Shown piece after piece: positions 54,439 to 64,000 of a stretch of DNA of 64,000 bases (within the stretch, counting starts at the first letter, position 1; each line of letters starts with the position of its first letter). The position numbers and the translations under genes are program-made. The notes beneath the pieces are model-generated. The model worked only from the letters and a program-made list of their open reading frames with translations, had not been told where the DNA came from and made no database searches. The DNA comes from Monoplex corrugatus (Eukaryota > Mollusca > Gastropoda > Littorinimorpha > Ranellidae), in assembly GCA_030674185.1 (NCBI GenBank), contig JAPXFY010000031.1, forward strand, positions 45,499,194 through 45,563,193, given 5' to 3'.

Positions 54439-57400
54439 GTTACAGTGTAGTGTTTTATCAAGGCAATGTTACAGTGTAGTGTAGTGTTACAGTGTAGTGT
54501 TTTATCAAGGCAGTGTTACAGTGTAGTGTTTTATCAAGGCAGTGTTACAGTGTAGTGTTTTATCAAGGCAGTGTTACAGTGTAGTTTGTTTTATCAAGGC
54601 AGTGTTACAGTGTAGTGTTTTATCAAGGCAGTGTTACAGTGTAGTGTTTTATCAAGGCAGTGTTACAGTGTAGTGTTTTATCAAGACAGTGTTACAGTGT
54701 AGTTTGTTTTATCAAGGCAGTGTTACAGTGTAGTGTTTTATCAAGGCAGTGTTACAGTGTAGTTTCTTTTATCAAGGCAGTGTTACAGTGTAGTTTGTTT
54801 TATCAAGGCAGTGTTACAGTGTAGTTTGTTTTATCAAGGCAGTGTTACACTGTAGTGTTTTATCAAGGCAGTGTTACAGTGTAGTGTTTTATCAAGGCAG
54901 TGTTACAGTGTAGTTTGTTTTATCAAGGCAGTGTTACACTGTAGTGTGTTTTATCAAGGCAGTGTTACAGTGTAGTGTTTTATCAAGGCAGTGTTACAGT
55001 GTAGTGTTTTATCAAGGCAGTGTTACAGTGTAGTTTGTTTTATCAAGGCAGTGTTACAGTGTAGTGTTTTATCAAGGCAGTGTTACAGTGTAGTTTTATC
55101 AAGGCAGTTTTACAGTGTAGTTTTATCAAGGCAGTGTTACAGTGTAGTTTGTTTTATCAAGGCAGTGTTTCAGTGTAGTGTTTTATCAAGGTAGTGTTAC
55201 AGTGTAGTTTATTTTATCAAGGCAGTGTTACAGTGTAGTTTTATCAAGGCAGTGTTACAGTGTAGTTTGTTTTATCAAGGCAGTGTTACAGTGTAGTTTG
55301 TTTTATCAAGGCAGTGTTACAGTGTAGTTTGTTTTATCAAGGCAGTGTTACAGTGTAGTGTTTTATCAAGGCAGTGTTACAGTGTAGTGTTTTATCAAGG
55401 CAGTGTTACAGTGTAATTTGTTTTATCAAGGCAGTGTTACAGTGTAGTTTGTTTTATCAAGGCAGTGTTACAGTGTAGTGTTTTATCAAGGCAGTGTTAC
55501 AGTGTAGTGTTTTATCAAGGCAGTGTTACAGTGTAGTGTTTTATCAAGGCAGTGTAGTTTGTTTTATCAAGGCAGTGTTACAGTGTAGTTTGTTTTATCA
55601 AGGCAGTGTTACAGTGTAGTTTGTTTTATCAAGGCAGTGTTACAGTGTAGTGTTTTATCAAGGCAGTGTTACAGTGTAGTGTAGTGTTACAGTGTAGTGT
55701 TTTATCAAGGCAGTGTTACAGTGTAGTTTGTTTTATCAAGGCAGTGTTACAGTGTAGTGTTTTATCAAGGCAGTGTTACAGTGTAGTGTAGTGTTACAGT
55801 GTAGTGTTTTATCCAGGCAGTGTTACAGTGTAGTTTGTTTTATCAAGGCAGTGTTACAGTGTAGTGTTTTATCAAGGCAGTGTTACAGTGTAGTTTTATC
55901 AAGGCAGTGTTAAAGTGTAGTTTGTTTTATCAAGGCAGTGTTACAGTGTAGTGTGTTTTATCAAGGCAGTGTTACAGTGTAGTTTGTTTTATCAAGGCAG
56001 TGTTACAGTGTAGTTTGTTTTATCAAGGCAGTGTTACAGTGTAGTGTGTTTTATCAAGGCAGTGTTACAGTGTAGTTTGTTTTATCAAGGCAGTGTTACA
56101 GTGTAGTGTTTTATCAAGGCAGTGTTACACTGTAGTGTTTTATCAAGGCAGTGTTACAGTGTAGTTTGTTTTATCAAGGCAGTGTTACACTGTAGTGTGT
56201 TTTATCAAGGCAGTGTTACAGTGTAGTTTGTTTTATCAAGGCAGTGTTACAGTGTAGTTTGTTTTATCAAGGCAGTGTTACACTGTAGTGTGTTTTATCA
56301 AGGCAATGTTACAGTGTAGTTTGTTTTATCAAGGCAGTGTTACAGTGTAGTGTTTTATCAAGGCAGTGTTACAGTGTAGTTTTATCAAGGCAGTGTTACA
56401 GTGTAGTTTGTTTTATCAAGGCAGTGTTACACTGTAGTGTGTTTTATCAAGGCAGTGTTACACTGTAATGTGTTTTATCAAGGCAGTGTTACAGTGTAGT
56501 GTTTTATCAAGGCAGTGTTACAGTGTAGTTTGTTTTATCAAGGCAGTGTTACAGTGTAGTGTTTTATCAAGGCAGTGTTACACTGTAGTGTTTTATCAAG
56601 GCAGTGTTACAGTGTAGTGTTTTATCAAGGCAGTGTTTACAGTGTAGTGTTTTAACAAGGCAGTGTTACAGTAGTGTTTTATCAAGGCAGTGTTACAGTG
56701 TAGTGTTTTATCAAGGCAGTGTTACAGTGTAGTGTTTTATCAAGGCAGTGTTACAGTGTAGTTTGTTTTATCAAGGCAGTGTTACAGTGTAGTTTTATCA
56801 AGGCAGTGTTACAGTGTAGTTTTATCAAGGCTGTGTTACAGTGTAGTGTTTTATCAAGGCAGTGTTACAGTGTAGTTTTATCAAGGCAGTGTTACAGTGT
56901 AGTTTTATCAAGGCAGTGTTACAGTGTAGTGTTTTATCAAGGCAGTGTTACAGTGTAGTGTTTTATCAAGGCAGTGTTACAGTGTAGTGTTTTATCAAGG
57001 CAGTGTTACAGTGTAGTGTTTTATCAAGGCAGTGTTACAGTGTAGTGTTTTATCAAGGCAGTGTTACAGTGTAGTGTTTTATCAAGGCAGTGTTACACTG
57101 TAGTGTTTTATCAAGGCAGTGTTACAGTGTAGTTTTATCAAGGCAGTGTTACAGTGTAGTGTTTTATCAAGGCAGTGTTACAGTGTAGTGTTTTATCAAG
57201 GCAGTGTTACAGTGTAGTTTGTTTTATCAAGGCAGTGTTACAGTGTAGTTTGTTTTATCAAGGCAGTGTTACAGTGTAGTTTATTTTATCAAGGCAGTGT
57301 TACAGTGTAGTTTGTTTTATCAAGGCAGTGTTACAGTGTAGTTTTATCAAGGCAGTGTTACAGTGTAGTGTGTTTTATCAAGGCAGTGTTACAGTGTAGT

Positions 57401-57796
57401 GTGTTTTATCAAGGCAGTGTTACAGTGTAGTGTTTTATCAAGGCAGTGTTACAGTGTAGTGTTTTATCAAGGCAGTGTTACAGTGTAGTGTTTTATCAAG
57501 GCAGTGTTACAGTGTAGTTTGTTTTATCAAGGCAGTGTTACACTGTAGTGTGTTTTATCAAGGCAGTGTTACAGTGTAGTGTTTTATCAAGGCAGTGTTA
57601 CAGTGTAGTGTTTTATCAAGGCAGTGTTACAGTGTAGTTTGTTTTATCAAGGCAGTGTTACAGTGTAGTTTGTTTTATCAAGGCAGTGTTACAGTGTAGT
57701 TTTATCAAGGCAGTGTTACAGTGTAGTTTTATCAAGGCAGTGTTTACAGTGGAGTTTTATCAAGGCAGTGTTACAGTAGTTTTATCAAGACAATGT

Positions 57797-57944
57797 TACA
57801 TTAGCTGGTGGATAGAGTGAGGGAATCAAAAGCTCAAGTGGAAGCTGGTGGATAAGGTGAGGGAATCAAATGGTTGTTTTTGCTTGCTACTATGGTTGGC
57901 AATGCAGGATGCTGGTGGACAGGGTGTGGGAGTCAAAGGGTTAA
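57797..57944. mobile_element. TTAA MITE, copy 5 (right part)
   Basis: Two successive arm-like pieces (AGCTGGTGGATAGAGTGAGG and AGCTGGTGGATAAGGTGAGG), then GTTTTTGCTTGC and the right outer arm ending GTCAAAGGGTTAA at 57944. It ends the minisatellite. Confidence 0.75.
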
Positions 57945-58157
57945 TGAAACTAGGGGGGGGGTGGGTAAGAGGGTAGTTTGTGTGTCTTTCTCATAGGATC
58001 ATTGTTTTGGGTAGGGGGTAGAGGTAGGTTGTAGAGGTTGTTGTTTTTTTCTTAGAGGGATCGTTGTTTTGGAGGGGGAAGAGGTAGTTTGTTGGTCGTT
58101 TTTTTGTTTTGTTTCGAAATCAATGTATTCAGCCACTGTCAGTATAGGAATTGTTGA

Positions 58158-58296
58158 TACCCACCCACCCACCCACCCACCCACGCATCCTCAAGACCTT
58201 GCTAGTGCTGGACTTTGTGTACAGGCAAGAGAGAAGGCGGCCGAGTGGACTGCATATGGAATTGTCCGAGTGTGGCAACTCCTTGAGAAAATTTGA
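58158..58296 (+). other. (ACCC)n and possible short coding tail
   Basis: A (CCCA)n run at 58159-58185, then an open frame DLASAGLCVQAREKAAEWTA ending at TGA near 58296. Could be a terminal exon (CATCCTCAAG acceptor-like); no family was recognised. Confidence 0.2.
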
Positions 58297-58399
58297 GCAT
58301 TGAGAATTTTTAGTGCATAGAGATCAAGCACATGGTGTTTTTGTGTAGGTGAATCTTTTTTTTAACTTGGCATGATGTTAACTAAACTGGTTTTAAATT

Positions 58400-58493
58400 T
58401 ATTAGGATTTTAGCTGTATGCAGTGAAAGAAACAAGCTCGACAGATTAGTCAAGTATGCATGTTTGTAAAACTCTGTGTCAAATGGAGGTAAG
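58400..58493 (+). repeat. Leader shared with 60865-61015
   Basis: GTGAAAGAAACAAGCTCGAC...TTGTAAAACT...CTTATTGGAGAC aligns with GTGAAAGGAACAAGTTGCAC...TTGCAAAACTTG...GTTATTGGAGAC at 60878-60953. Confidence 0.7.
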
Positions 58494-59556
58494 CTTATTG
58501 GAGACTCATCATTATTTGCAGTGGGTGTTTTCTGTGGATGGTATATTGGAGGCTCATCATTATTTGCAGTGGGTGTTTTCTGTGGATGGTATATTGGAGG
58601 CTCATCATTACTTGCAGTGGGTGTTTTCTGTGGATGGTATATTGGAGGCTCATCATTATTTGCAGTGGGTGTTTTCTGTGGATGGTATATTGGAGGCTCA
58701 TCATTACTTGCAGTGGGTGTTTTCTGTGGATGGTATATTGGAGACTCATCATTACTTGCAGTGGGTGTTTTCTGTGGATGGTATATTGGAGACTCATCAT
58801 TACTTGCAGTGGGTGTTTTCTGTGGATGGTATATTGGAGACTCATCATTACTTGCAGTGGGTGTTTTCTGTGGATGGTATATTGGAGACTCATCATTATT
58901 TGCAGTGGGTGTTTTCTGTGGATGGTATATTGGAGACTCATCATTACTTGCAGTGGGTGTTTTCTGTGGATGGTATATTGGAGACTCATCATTATTTGCA
59001 GTGGGTGTTTTCTGTGGATGGTATATTGGAGACTCATCATTATTTGCAGTGGGTGTTTTCTGTGGATGGTATATTGGAGACTCATCATTACTTGCAGTGG
59101 GTGTTTTCTGTGGATGGTATATTGGAGACTCATCATTACTTGCAGTGGGTGTTTTCTGTGGATGGTATATTGGAGACTCATCATTATTTGCAGTGGGTGT
59201 TTTCTGTGGATGGTATATTGGAGACTCATCATTACTTGCAGTGGGTGTTTTCTGTGGATGGTATATTGGAGACTCATCATTACTTGCAGTGGGTGTTTTC
59301 TGTGGATGGTATATTGGAGACTCATCATTATTTGCAGTGGGTGTTTTCTGTGGATGGTATATTGGAGACTCATCATTATTTGCAGTGGGTGTTTTCTGTG
59401 GATGGTATATTGGAGACTCATCATTATTTGCAGTGGGTGTTTTCTGTGGATGGTATATTGGAGACTCATCATTATTTGCAGTGGGTGTTTTCTGTGGATG
59501 GTATATTGGAGACTCATCATTATTTGCAGTGGGTGTTTTCTGTGGATGGTATCTAT
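58494..59556. repeat. 48-bp minisatellite, about 22 copies
   Basis: Unit TATTGGAGACTCATCATTAT plus TTGCAGTGGGTGTTTTCTGT and GGATGGTA. Because 48 is divisible by 3, five frames stay open; the minus frame reads YHPQKTPTANNDESPI repeated. Two sites vary (T/C in CATTAT/CATTAC and G/A in GGAGGCTC/GGAGACTC). Variants change amino acids in the minus frame, and I see no evidence of a real gene. Confidence 0.95.
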
Positions 59557-59690
59557 GCAGAGTTAAAGGGAAATGTTTCTCTATAATCAAAATTTAACAT
59601 TTTCATTAGTCCTCTCTACTTTGAAAATCTTTCATACATCTCTCTCAAACAACAAGAACAGGTAAACAGGGGTCTCCTTTAAACATTTTA

Positions 59691-59883
59691 TTAACCCTTT
59701 GACTCCCGCACCTTGTCCACCAACTGCAAAAGCTTAACTGTTTGACTCCCTCACCCTATCTACCAGCTTCCTGCAAGAAACTGGTGAATAGCGTGAGGGA
59801 ATCAAAGGGTTCAGTTTTTGCTTTGCTGGCATGGTTGACAATACACAATGCTGGTGCACAGTGTGCGGGAGTCAAAGGGTTAA
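59691..59883. mobile_element. TTAA MITE, copy 6 (complete, 193 bp)
   Basis: TTAA ends at 59691 and 59880. Outer arms CCCTTTGACTCCCGCACC and GTGCGGGAGTCAAAGGG; inner palindrome from CTGTTTGACTCCCTCACCCT to GTGAGGGAATCAAAG with hairpin CTTCCTGCAAGAAACTGG. It is a double palindrome with four arm copies, and the reference copy in this window. Confidence 0.88.
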
Positions 59884-59929
59884 ACAATGACTCCCTCAAG
59901 ATAGGTTCCACCCAGGTGCCTCCCCCTGT

Positions 59930-60205
59930 AGCATTCTGGCAAAATCCTGATTCCTTTAGACTGGAAACCCTACTGGTGAGATACGAGAGATTTGAGCGAC
60001 ACCCTCGGTGACACGTCCTTGAAGCAGATGAAACATGACTGTGTGGTCTGTCTACCCAATGAGCCCATAGCACCCAGCTCTGGATAGAAGCCAGTTGGGG
60101 TGGGAAAATCCCACAATGATTTTGAAAGGACTGATGGGGATTTGAACCCACAACCTTCCAGTTGCAAATCCATGTGCTGACCACCACACCACAGCAACTG
60201 GTTTA
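59930..60205 (-). mobile_element. tRNA-derived SINE
   Basis: On the minus strand a B-box-like GGTTCAAATCCCC lies about 50 bp downstream of an A-box-like TGGTGTGGTGGTCAGCAC, followed by a unique body (CCCCAACTGGCTTCTATCCA). RNA polymerase III would transcribe it. The 3' end is not clear. Confidence 0.65.
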
Positions 60206-60439
60206 AAGTTGAGAAATGTTTTAAGTGTAGGATGTAAACTGGCTGAATGATACATGGTCACAAGAACTTTTTTTTAAAATTCCTTTTCGTTTAATGTGTT
60301 GTATTATATTTTATTTTATATTTTCATGTTGAAAGTTTTAGTGTTGAAGACTTTCCTGCATTTCTTGGAACAACTTTCAGAAGTTATAGTGTAGTACATA
60401 AATGCTTGTATATTCAAGGTGGTCCCTAAGGTGGTATCA

Positions 60440-60560
60440 GCTTATCTCTAGGGTAGTACGCCCTCACTGCTTTACCTTCCCCAACATTGGAACAGGGCAG
60501 GTACCCATTCACAGCTGGATAGTCTGGAGGCCACATGCACAAACATTTTATTTGTGTTTT
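60440..60560 (-). mobile_element. SINE fragment
   Basis: CACTGCTTTACCTTCCCCAA and ACCCATTCACAGCTGGATAG match 62650-62710 and 31765. Only the body is present. Confidence 0.5.
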
Positions 60561-60864
60561 AAAGTGCATTGTCCTCCATTCCATTTGATAGTGCAGACAT
60601 ACGTCCATTCCATACACAAAGACAGTTTTGTAGAAATCAATGGCTGTTCTGTTTAATAATGAAACAAGCAAGTATGGTAAGAGCGATGAGAATTTTTTCA
60701 GTATTTAAGAATTCAAGCAAATGGTTTTTAATTTCTTTAGGTAAGCAAATTTTATCGTGCATGGCATGCAGAGTTTGAATAGGTAACTAATCTGTTTCTA
60801 CTTAGCCAAGGATGTAGTTGACATGGAAACATGTTTATCATTTGTAAAAGCTTCCCTCTCCAGA

Positions 60865-61015
60865 TAACTGTTTTGAGGTAGTGAAAGGAACAAGTTGCAC
60901 AGATGATTATGTTTGTTTGCAAAACTTGTCAATTGAAGTTCATGTTATTGGAGACACCCCCCCCCTCTCTCTCTCTCTCTCTCTCATTGTTTGCATTGGG
61001 TCATTTTGTTAGTAC
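60865..61015 (+). repeat. Single-copy relative of the 48-bp unit
   Basis: After the shared leader it reads TTATTGGAGAC, a CT run, then CTCATTGTTTGCATTGGGTC, i.e. one diverged copy of the unit that is expanded at 58494-59556. Confidence 0.65.
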
Positions 61016-61434
61016 TAGTAGGAGGGGAAAACCAAACGAATCACTACCCTACAATCTGGGGAACTTGGTGCGCCAGAGGATGTTTAATGATTGAAAGCTG
61101 TGTGTGGTTAAGGTGAGGATCCAAGTCCTCAGAATCCCCAGTTGCACAAGCGTGCAGTTTTTCCACCGAAGTCGCAAAAATCCAGAGGTCAGAAAGCAAT
61201 GTTTGTTGTAGGCCTGAGCCTCATGCCGGACCACATACAAACAAACACCAGATAACAAAAATCAGGAGAAAAAGATTAAATCTTCCCTGCTGCTCCTTCC
61301 AGTTTGTCTTTTTCTCCTAATTTTTGTACCTGGTGTTTGTTTGTGATCTTATGCTTGACAAAGGCCAGTTGTCTTGTATTAAATACGCGTTCTTATTTTT
61401 TCGTGTTTTTTTTCTGGTTTCAGAAACACAGTAA

Positions 61435-61725
61435 AGCTAATTGGCCTTCATGGGGAGGGACCTGGGAAATGAACTTATTTCTCCAATATTTTCATACCAG
61501 GACAGCTGGGCAAATGCCCTGCTCTTATCAATTTTCAACTGACATGGGATCTTTAGCGTTTGCAAGCCAGAAGGTACACGGGGCCGACTCGTTTTTCATC
61601 CCATTCCAAAGGACTAGATGTTCAATTTGATTTTCTGGCCCAACCGAGCAGAATAGTCAAGGCCTCTATGGAAACCTCGAGTTTAGTTTTTGGCAAGCAA
61701 ATGTCTTAACCATTCTGCCACTCTT
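61435..61725. mobile_element. Dispersed retroposon fragment
   Basis: Contains the phrase GACATGGGATCTTTAGCGTT and ATCCCATTCCAAAGGACTAG, similar to a common molluscan SINE/LINE body (from memory). It has no gene, and 61725-62640 is AT-rich with no recognised gene except the repeat at 62020-62090. Confidence 0.4.
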
Positions 61726-62639
61726 CATGTCAAAATGATGAAGCACAATGTAATCCAATTGCATGACATACACCATGACTGTCTCAATGTCTATGTACAA
61801 ATATCTTTATAAAAAAAACAATTATGTTATGCACAACTATCTTCACACAAAAAAACAATACGTTTATGTACAAAAACCTTCATTAAAAAAACATTCTTTA
61901 TGCACGATGATGATCATAATACAATGCATCCAGGTAAAATATTTTTCCCCTCTGAGTTATATTTACGCACAAAAACCTTCATGACCAAAGTTTTGTGCAA
62001 AATGTTAACAAGAAACACCACAGGGTGCAGATGGGACTTGGCGCACCAACACCTTCCCACTGTCCGCACAATCACCTCCCAACCTCATGACCAAAGTTTT
62101 ATGCAAAATGGTAACATGCATTACATTTGGAAATGTGTAATCACTTCTTTGGAATTATAATCATGTGTAAATATCTTCAAAAAGAAACTGACATACTTTA
62201 TACAATATGACAACCACAATTTCTGACTTTCTCACGAAGACTCTTATAGATAATGCAAAATATATGACAATTCCTTTTTTCAGAACTATGTTTATGCACA
62301 ATGAATACTTTGAAGAGAAATCAGACTTTATGCAAAATGATACCATGGCTTTGGGTCACACAACAGTATTTCATGGACAAGTGAAAATGATACCATCACA
62401 TTGTAAATCGTCGTCAACAATACGTAACATCATTATACATTACCTTGTATCAACAACACTTAACACCACCACCAACAATTATCATAATAAGAATAATAAT
62501 GCATAACAGTTATAAGACACCCCTAACACTACCAACAGAGAATAATCATAACAGCAACAACAACAATAAAAATGATCTCCTCCTACTACCAAAAGAGGCC
62601 ATATTTTTCAGGACCAGCACAGTAAGGGTGTTTCCCATC

Positions 62640-62815
62640 TCCTCTCCCTTAGTGCTTTACCTTCCACAACCATGAACAGGCCCAGGCACCCATTCCACAG
62701 TTGGGTAGACAGCATGTTGCAAGCACTTTTGTTTCTGACTGGATTTGAACACCCATGGACTGGATGACTGTCGTTCTACCTTTAGGCCAACCACGCATAC
62801 CGTAACAACAAGAAA
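62640..62815 (-). mobile_element. tRNA-derived SINE
   Basis: On the minus strand: TGGTTGGCCTAAAGGTAGAA (A-box-like) and GTGTTCAAATCCAG (B box), then a body ending GGTAAAGCACTAAGG. The (GTT)n stretch at 62809-62832 lies just before it. Confidence 0.65.
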
Positions 62816-63169
62816 ACAACAACAACAACAACACTGAATACAGCATGCGTTAACACACATTACAGACCCCACAGCAACTGGGGCATTATACCCAAGTAGT
62901 ATCAAACAGCACATGTCAACAGATTGGGGGTGTGGACGGAAATGTGACATCCAGAACAACAACAACAACAAAATGGGCAACATGAGGGCTGACCCCTAAG
63001 CCTTGTCAGTTAGCGTGCCATTTCCTAACTGTTTACAGTAAATACTTTGAACTGATATCAGATAAAATAAAGCCACCACGCTGCTAACATGCACAAAATC
63101 ATAACAATGCCAGATCTAAATTGTATGACGTTACTATTAATGTGATGTAACTGTGGGGATGAAAAATGG

Positions 63170-63335
63170 ATAATAATTAATAATATAATAATTACAATAT
63201 TTACATAGCGCAAAATCTCGATAAAAATCAAATCTAAATGCTGAACATACACTTACGCACACGCGCGCACACGCACGCGCGCACACACACACTCACACAT
63301 GGCTATAAATCTGCCCATAGAGAAACAGACAAAAA
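63170..63335 (-). mobile_element. L2/CR1-like LINE 3' end
   Basis: Minus strand ends GCGCTATGTAAATATTGTAA with a (TTA)n tail and contains a CA/CG run (63254-63296) before ATGGCTATAAAT, as at 34765-34950. Both copies carry the CA array at the same place, so the microsatellite belongs to the element. Confidence 0.65.
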
Positions 63336-63429
63336 AGAGAACAAACTAGCAAAAAACCCACAGGGTTGAGCATTCTAGGGGACTGCTCAAAACATTTGAG
63401 CCAGAGGCCCCAAATGACCATGTGATGTG

Positions 63430-64000
63430 ATCACAGGTGATGAACCGTGGATCACTTTCTATGGCAACCCAAACAAACTATCTGATCATATGTGGGTGGG
63501 TGCTAATGAGACCTGTACTGAGACCTGATTCTCAAAGCCAGAACACTTTTCCCCATTTTCTTCAACTCCCAAGGCTCAGTAGTGGTCAATGGCTGAAAAA
63601 TCTACATTTACTTCTACATATTGTGTACAAAGCGTTTTACCAAAACTGTGCAATCCATCCATGAGCACCATCTGAATGTGGGTATCAGCAAATCGCTCCA
63701 TCTACATAACACCAATGCCCATATAGCCAAGGTTGCTGTGACCTATGTACAAGACAAATCCGTTTTAAAGTTTTCCATCACATCCCGTACAGTCCTCACT
63801 TTGCCCCCACTGACTTCTGGTTGTTTCCCCTTCTAAAGCAAAACCTGGCTGGCACAATGTTTTACAGAATCCAAGACTTGGGAAAATCAGTGAAATCACA
63901 GCTTGCTCCTCAAACAGACTATCAACCAGCATTTCATTCCTGGCAAAGGAACTGTGACTCTATGTGGAGACAGGAGGAGAAAGTGCTTTGTTGGACTCTA
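63430..64000 (+). pseudogene. Decayed mariner transposase, cut by window end
   Basis: In shifting frames: DEPWITFYGNPNKL (first catalytic Asp region), HNTNAHIAKVAV where the family has HDNA.PH (second catalytic Asp lost), and HHIPYSPHFAPTDFWLFPLL with the third Asp of a DD34D mariner. The C-terminal part LAGTMFYRIQDL runs to the window edge. Several stops occur. The enzyme would cut and paste at TA sites, but this copy is dead. Confidence 0.75.

Larger units (their letters stand above)
50163..57797. repeat. 29-33 bp minisatellite, about 7.6 kb
   Basis: More than 200 copies of TTTTATCAAGGCAGTGTTAC plus AGTGTAGTG or AGTGTAGTTTG. Two length classes (29 and 31 bp) are intermixed, with occasional half-units (GTGTAGTGTAGTGTTACA). 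Open frames are artefacts. Interrupted by two LINE inserts. Confidence 0.97.

Noticed and set aside
50783..57000. Cys/Val-rich repeats (QCSVLSRQCYSVV) as a protein
   Set aside because: Translation of the 29-33 bp minisatellite; the frame is kept only by chance combinations of unit lengths.

Overview
The window is animal nuclear DNA made almost entirely of transposable elements, their fragments and long tandem arrays. The mix (APE-type LINEs, Tc1/mariner elements, a short-LTR Gypsy element, a TTAA-flanked palindromic MITE, tRNA-derived SINEs, dense CA/CT/ACT microsatellites, spliced genes) suggests a marine invertebrate, most likely a gastropod mollusc. That is inference from repeat style, not a species identification. 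Two 100-N runs (1045-1144 and 48846-48945) mark scaffold gaps. Nothing bacterial, viral-particle or CRISPR-like was found.

Layout. 1-3220: CT-rich and 26-bp repeats, one MITE, then decayed RTE-type LINE sequence on the minus strand. 3547-7492: a small acidic exon followed by an OTU-protease plus DUF7869-like (putative RNase-H-fold transposase) coding region broken by three one-base frameshifts, all in T-rich runs. 9681-11313: a complete Tc1 element with an intact DD34E transposase. 12045-15650: a 33-bp satellite. 16147-16295: a possible terminal exon. 17153-18752 and 23840-25449: two nearly identical copies of a second Tc1 family, one disabled by a 10-bp deletion that removes the catalytic Glu, one intact. 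18790-32600: a patchwork of LINE tails, a roughly 570-bp dispersed family on the minus strand, MITEs, a LINE RNase H remnant, and a broken minus-strand copy of the first Tc1 family inserted into a dispersed-family repeat. 33717-35500: nested LINE fragments. 35714-40304: a full Gypsy element on the minus strand, inserted with a GTTAC target duplication into a roughly 5.6-kb ACT-rich microsatellite (35640-45855). 46133-47250: possible host exons, including a THAP zinc-finger first exon. 48946-57800: tandem repeats, including a 7.6-kb minisatellite that carries two copies of one LINE insert 1981 bp apart. 58490-59555: a 48-bp minisatellite. 59690-64000: MITE, SINEs, a LINE tail and a decayed mariner.

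How it fits together. The elements give a relative history. LINE and SINE tails came first; MITEs and Tc1 elements then inserted into them; simple arrays were hit by Gypsy and LINE insertions; one LINE-bearing array segment later duplicated. Intact transposases occur at 10043-11071 and 24199-25227. The most interesting object is the OTU/DUF7869 gene. Its first break is a TCT-TGA stop where a +1 step restores the protease domain, which looks like an antizyme-type shift site, though plain assembly or decay indels are more likely. The exon at 3547-3646 can splice in phase either to this gene or to the exon at 16147, so the OTU element may lie inside a host intron.
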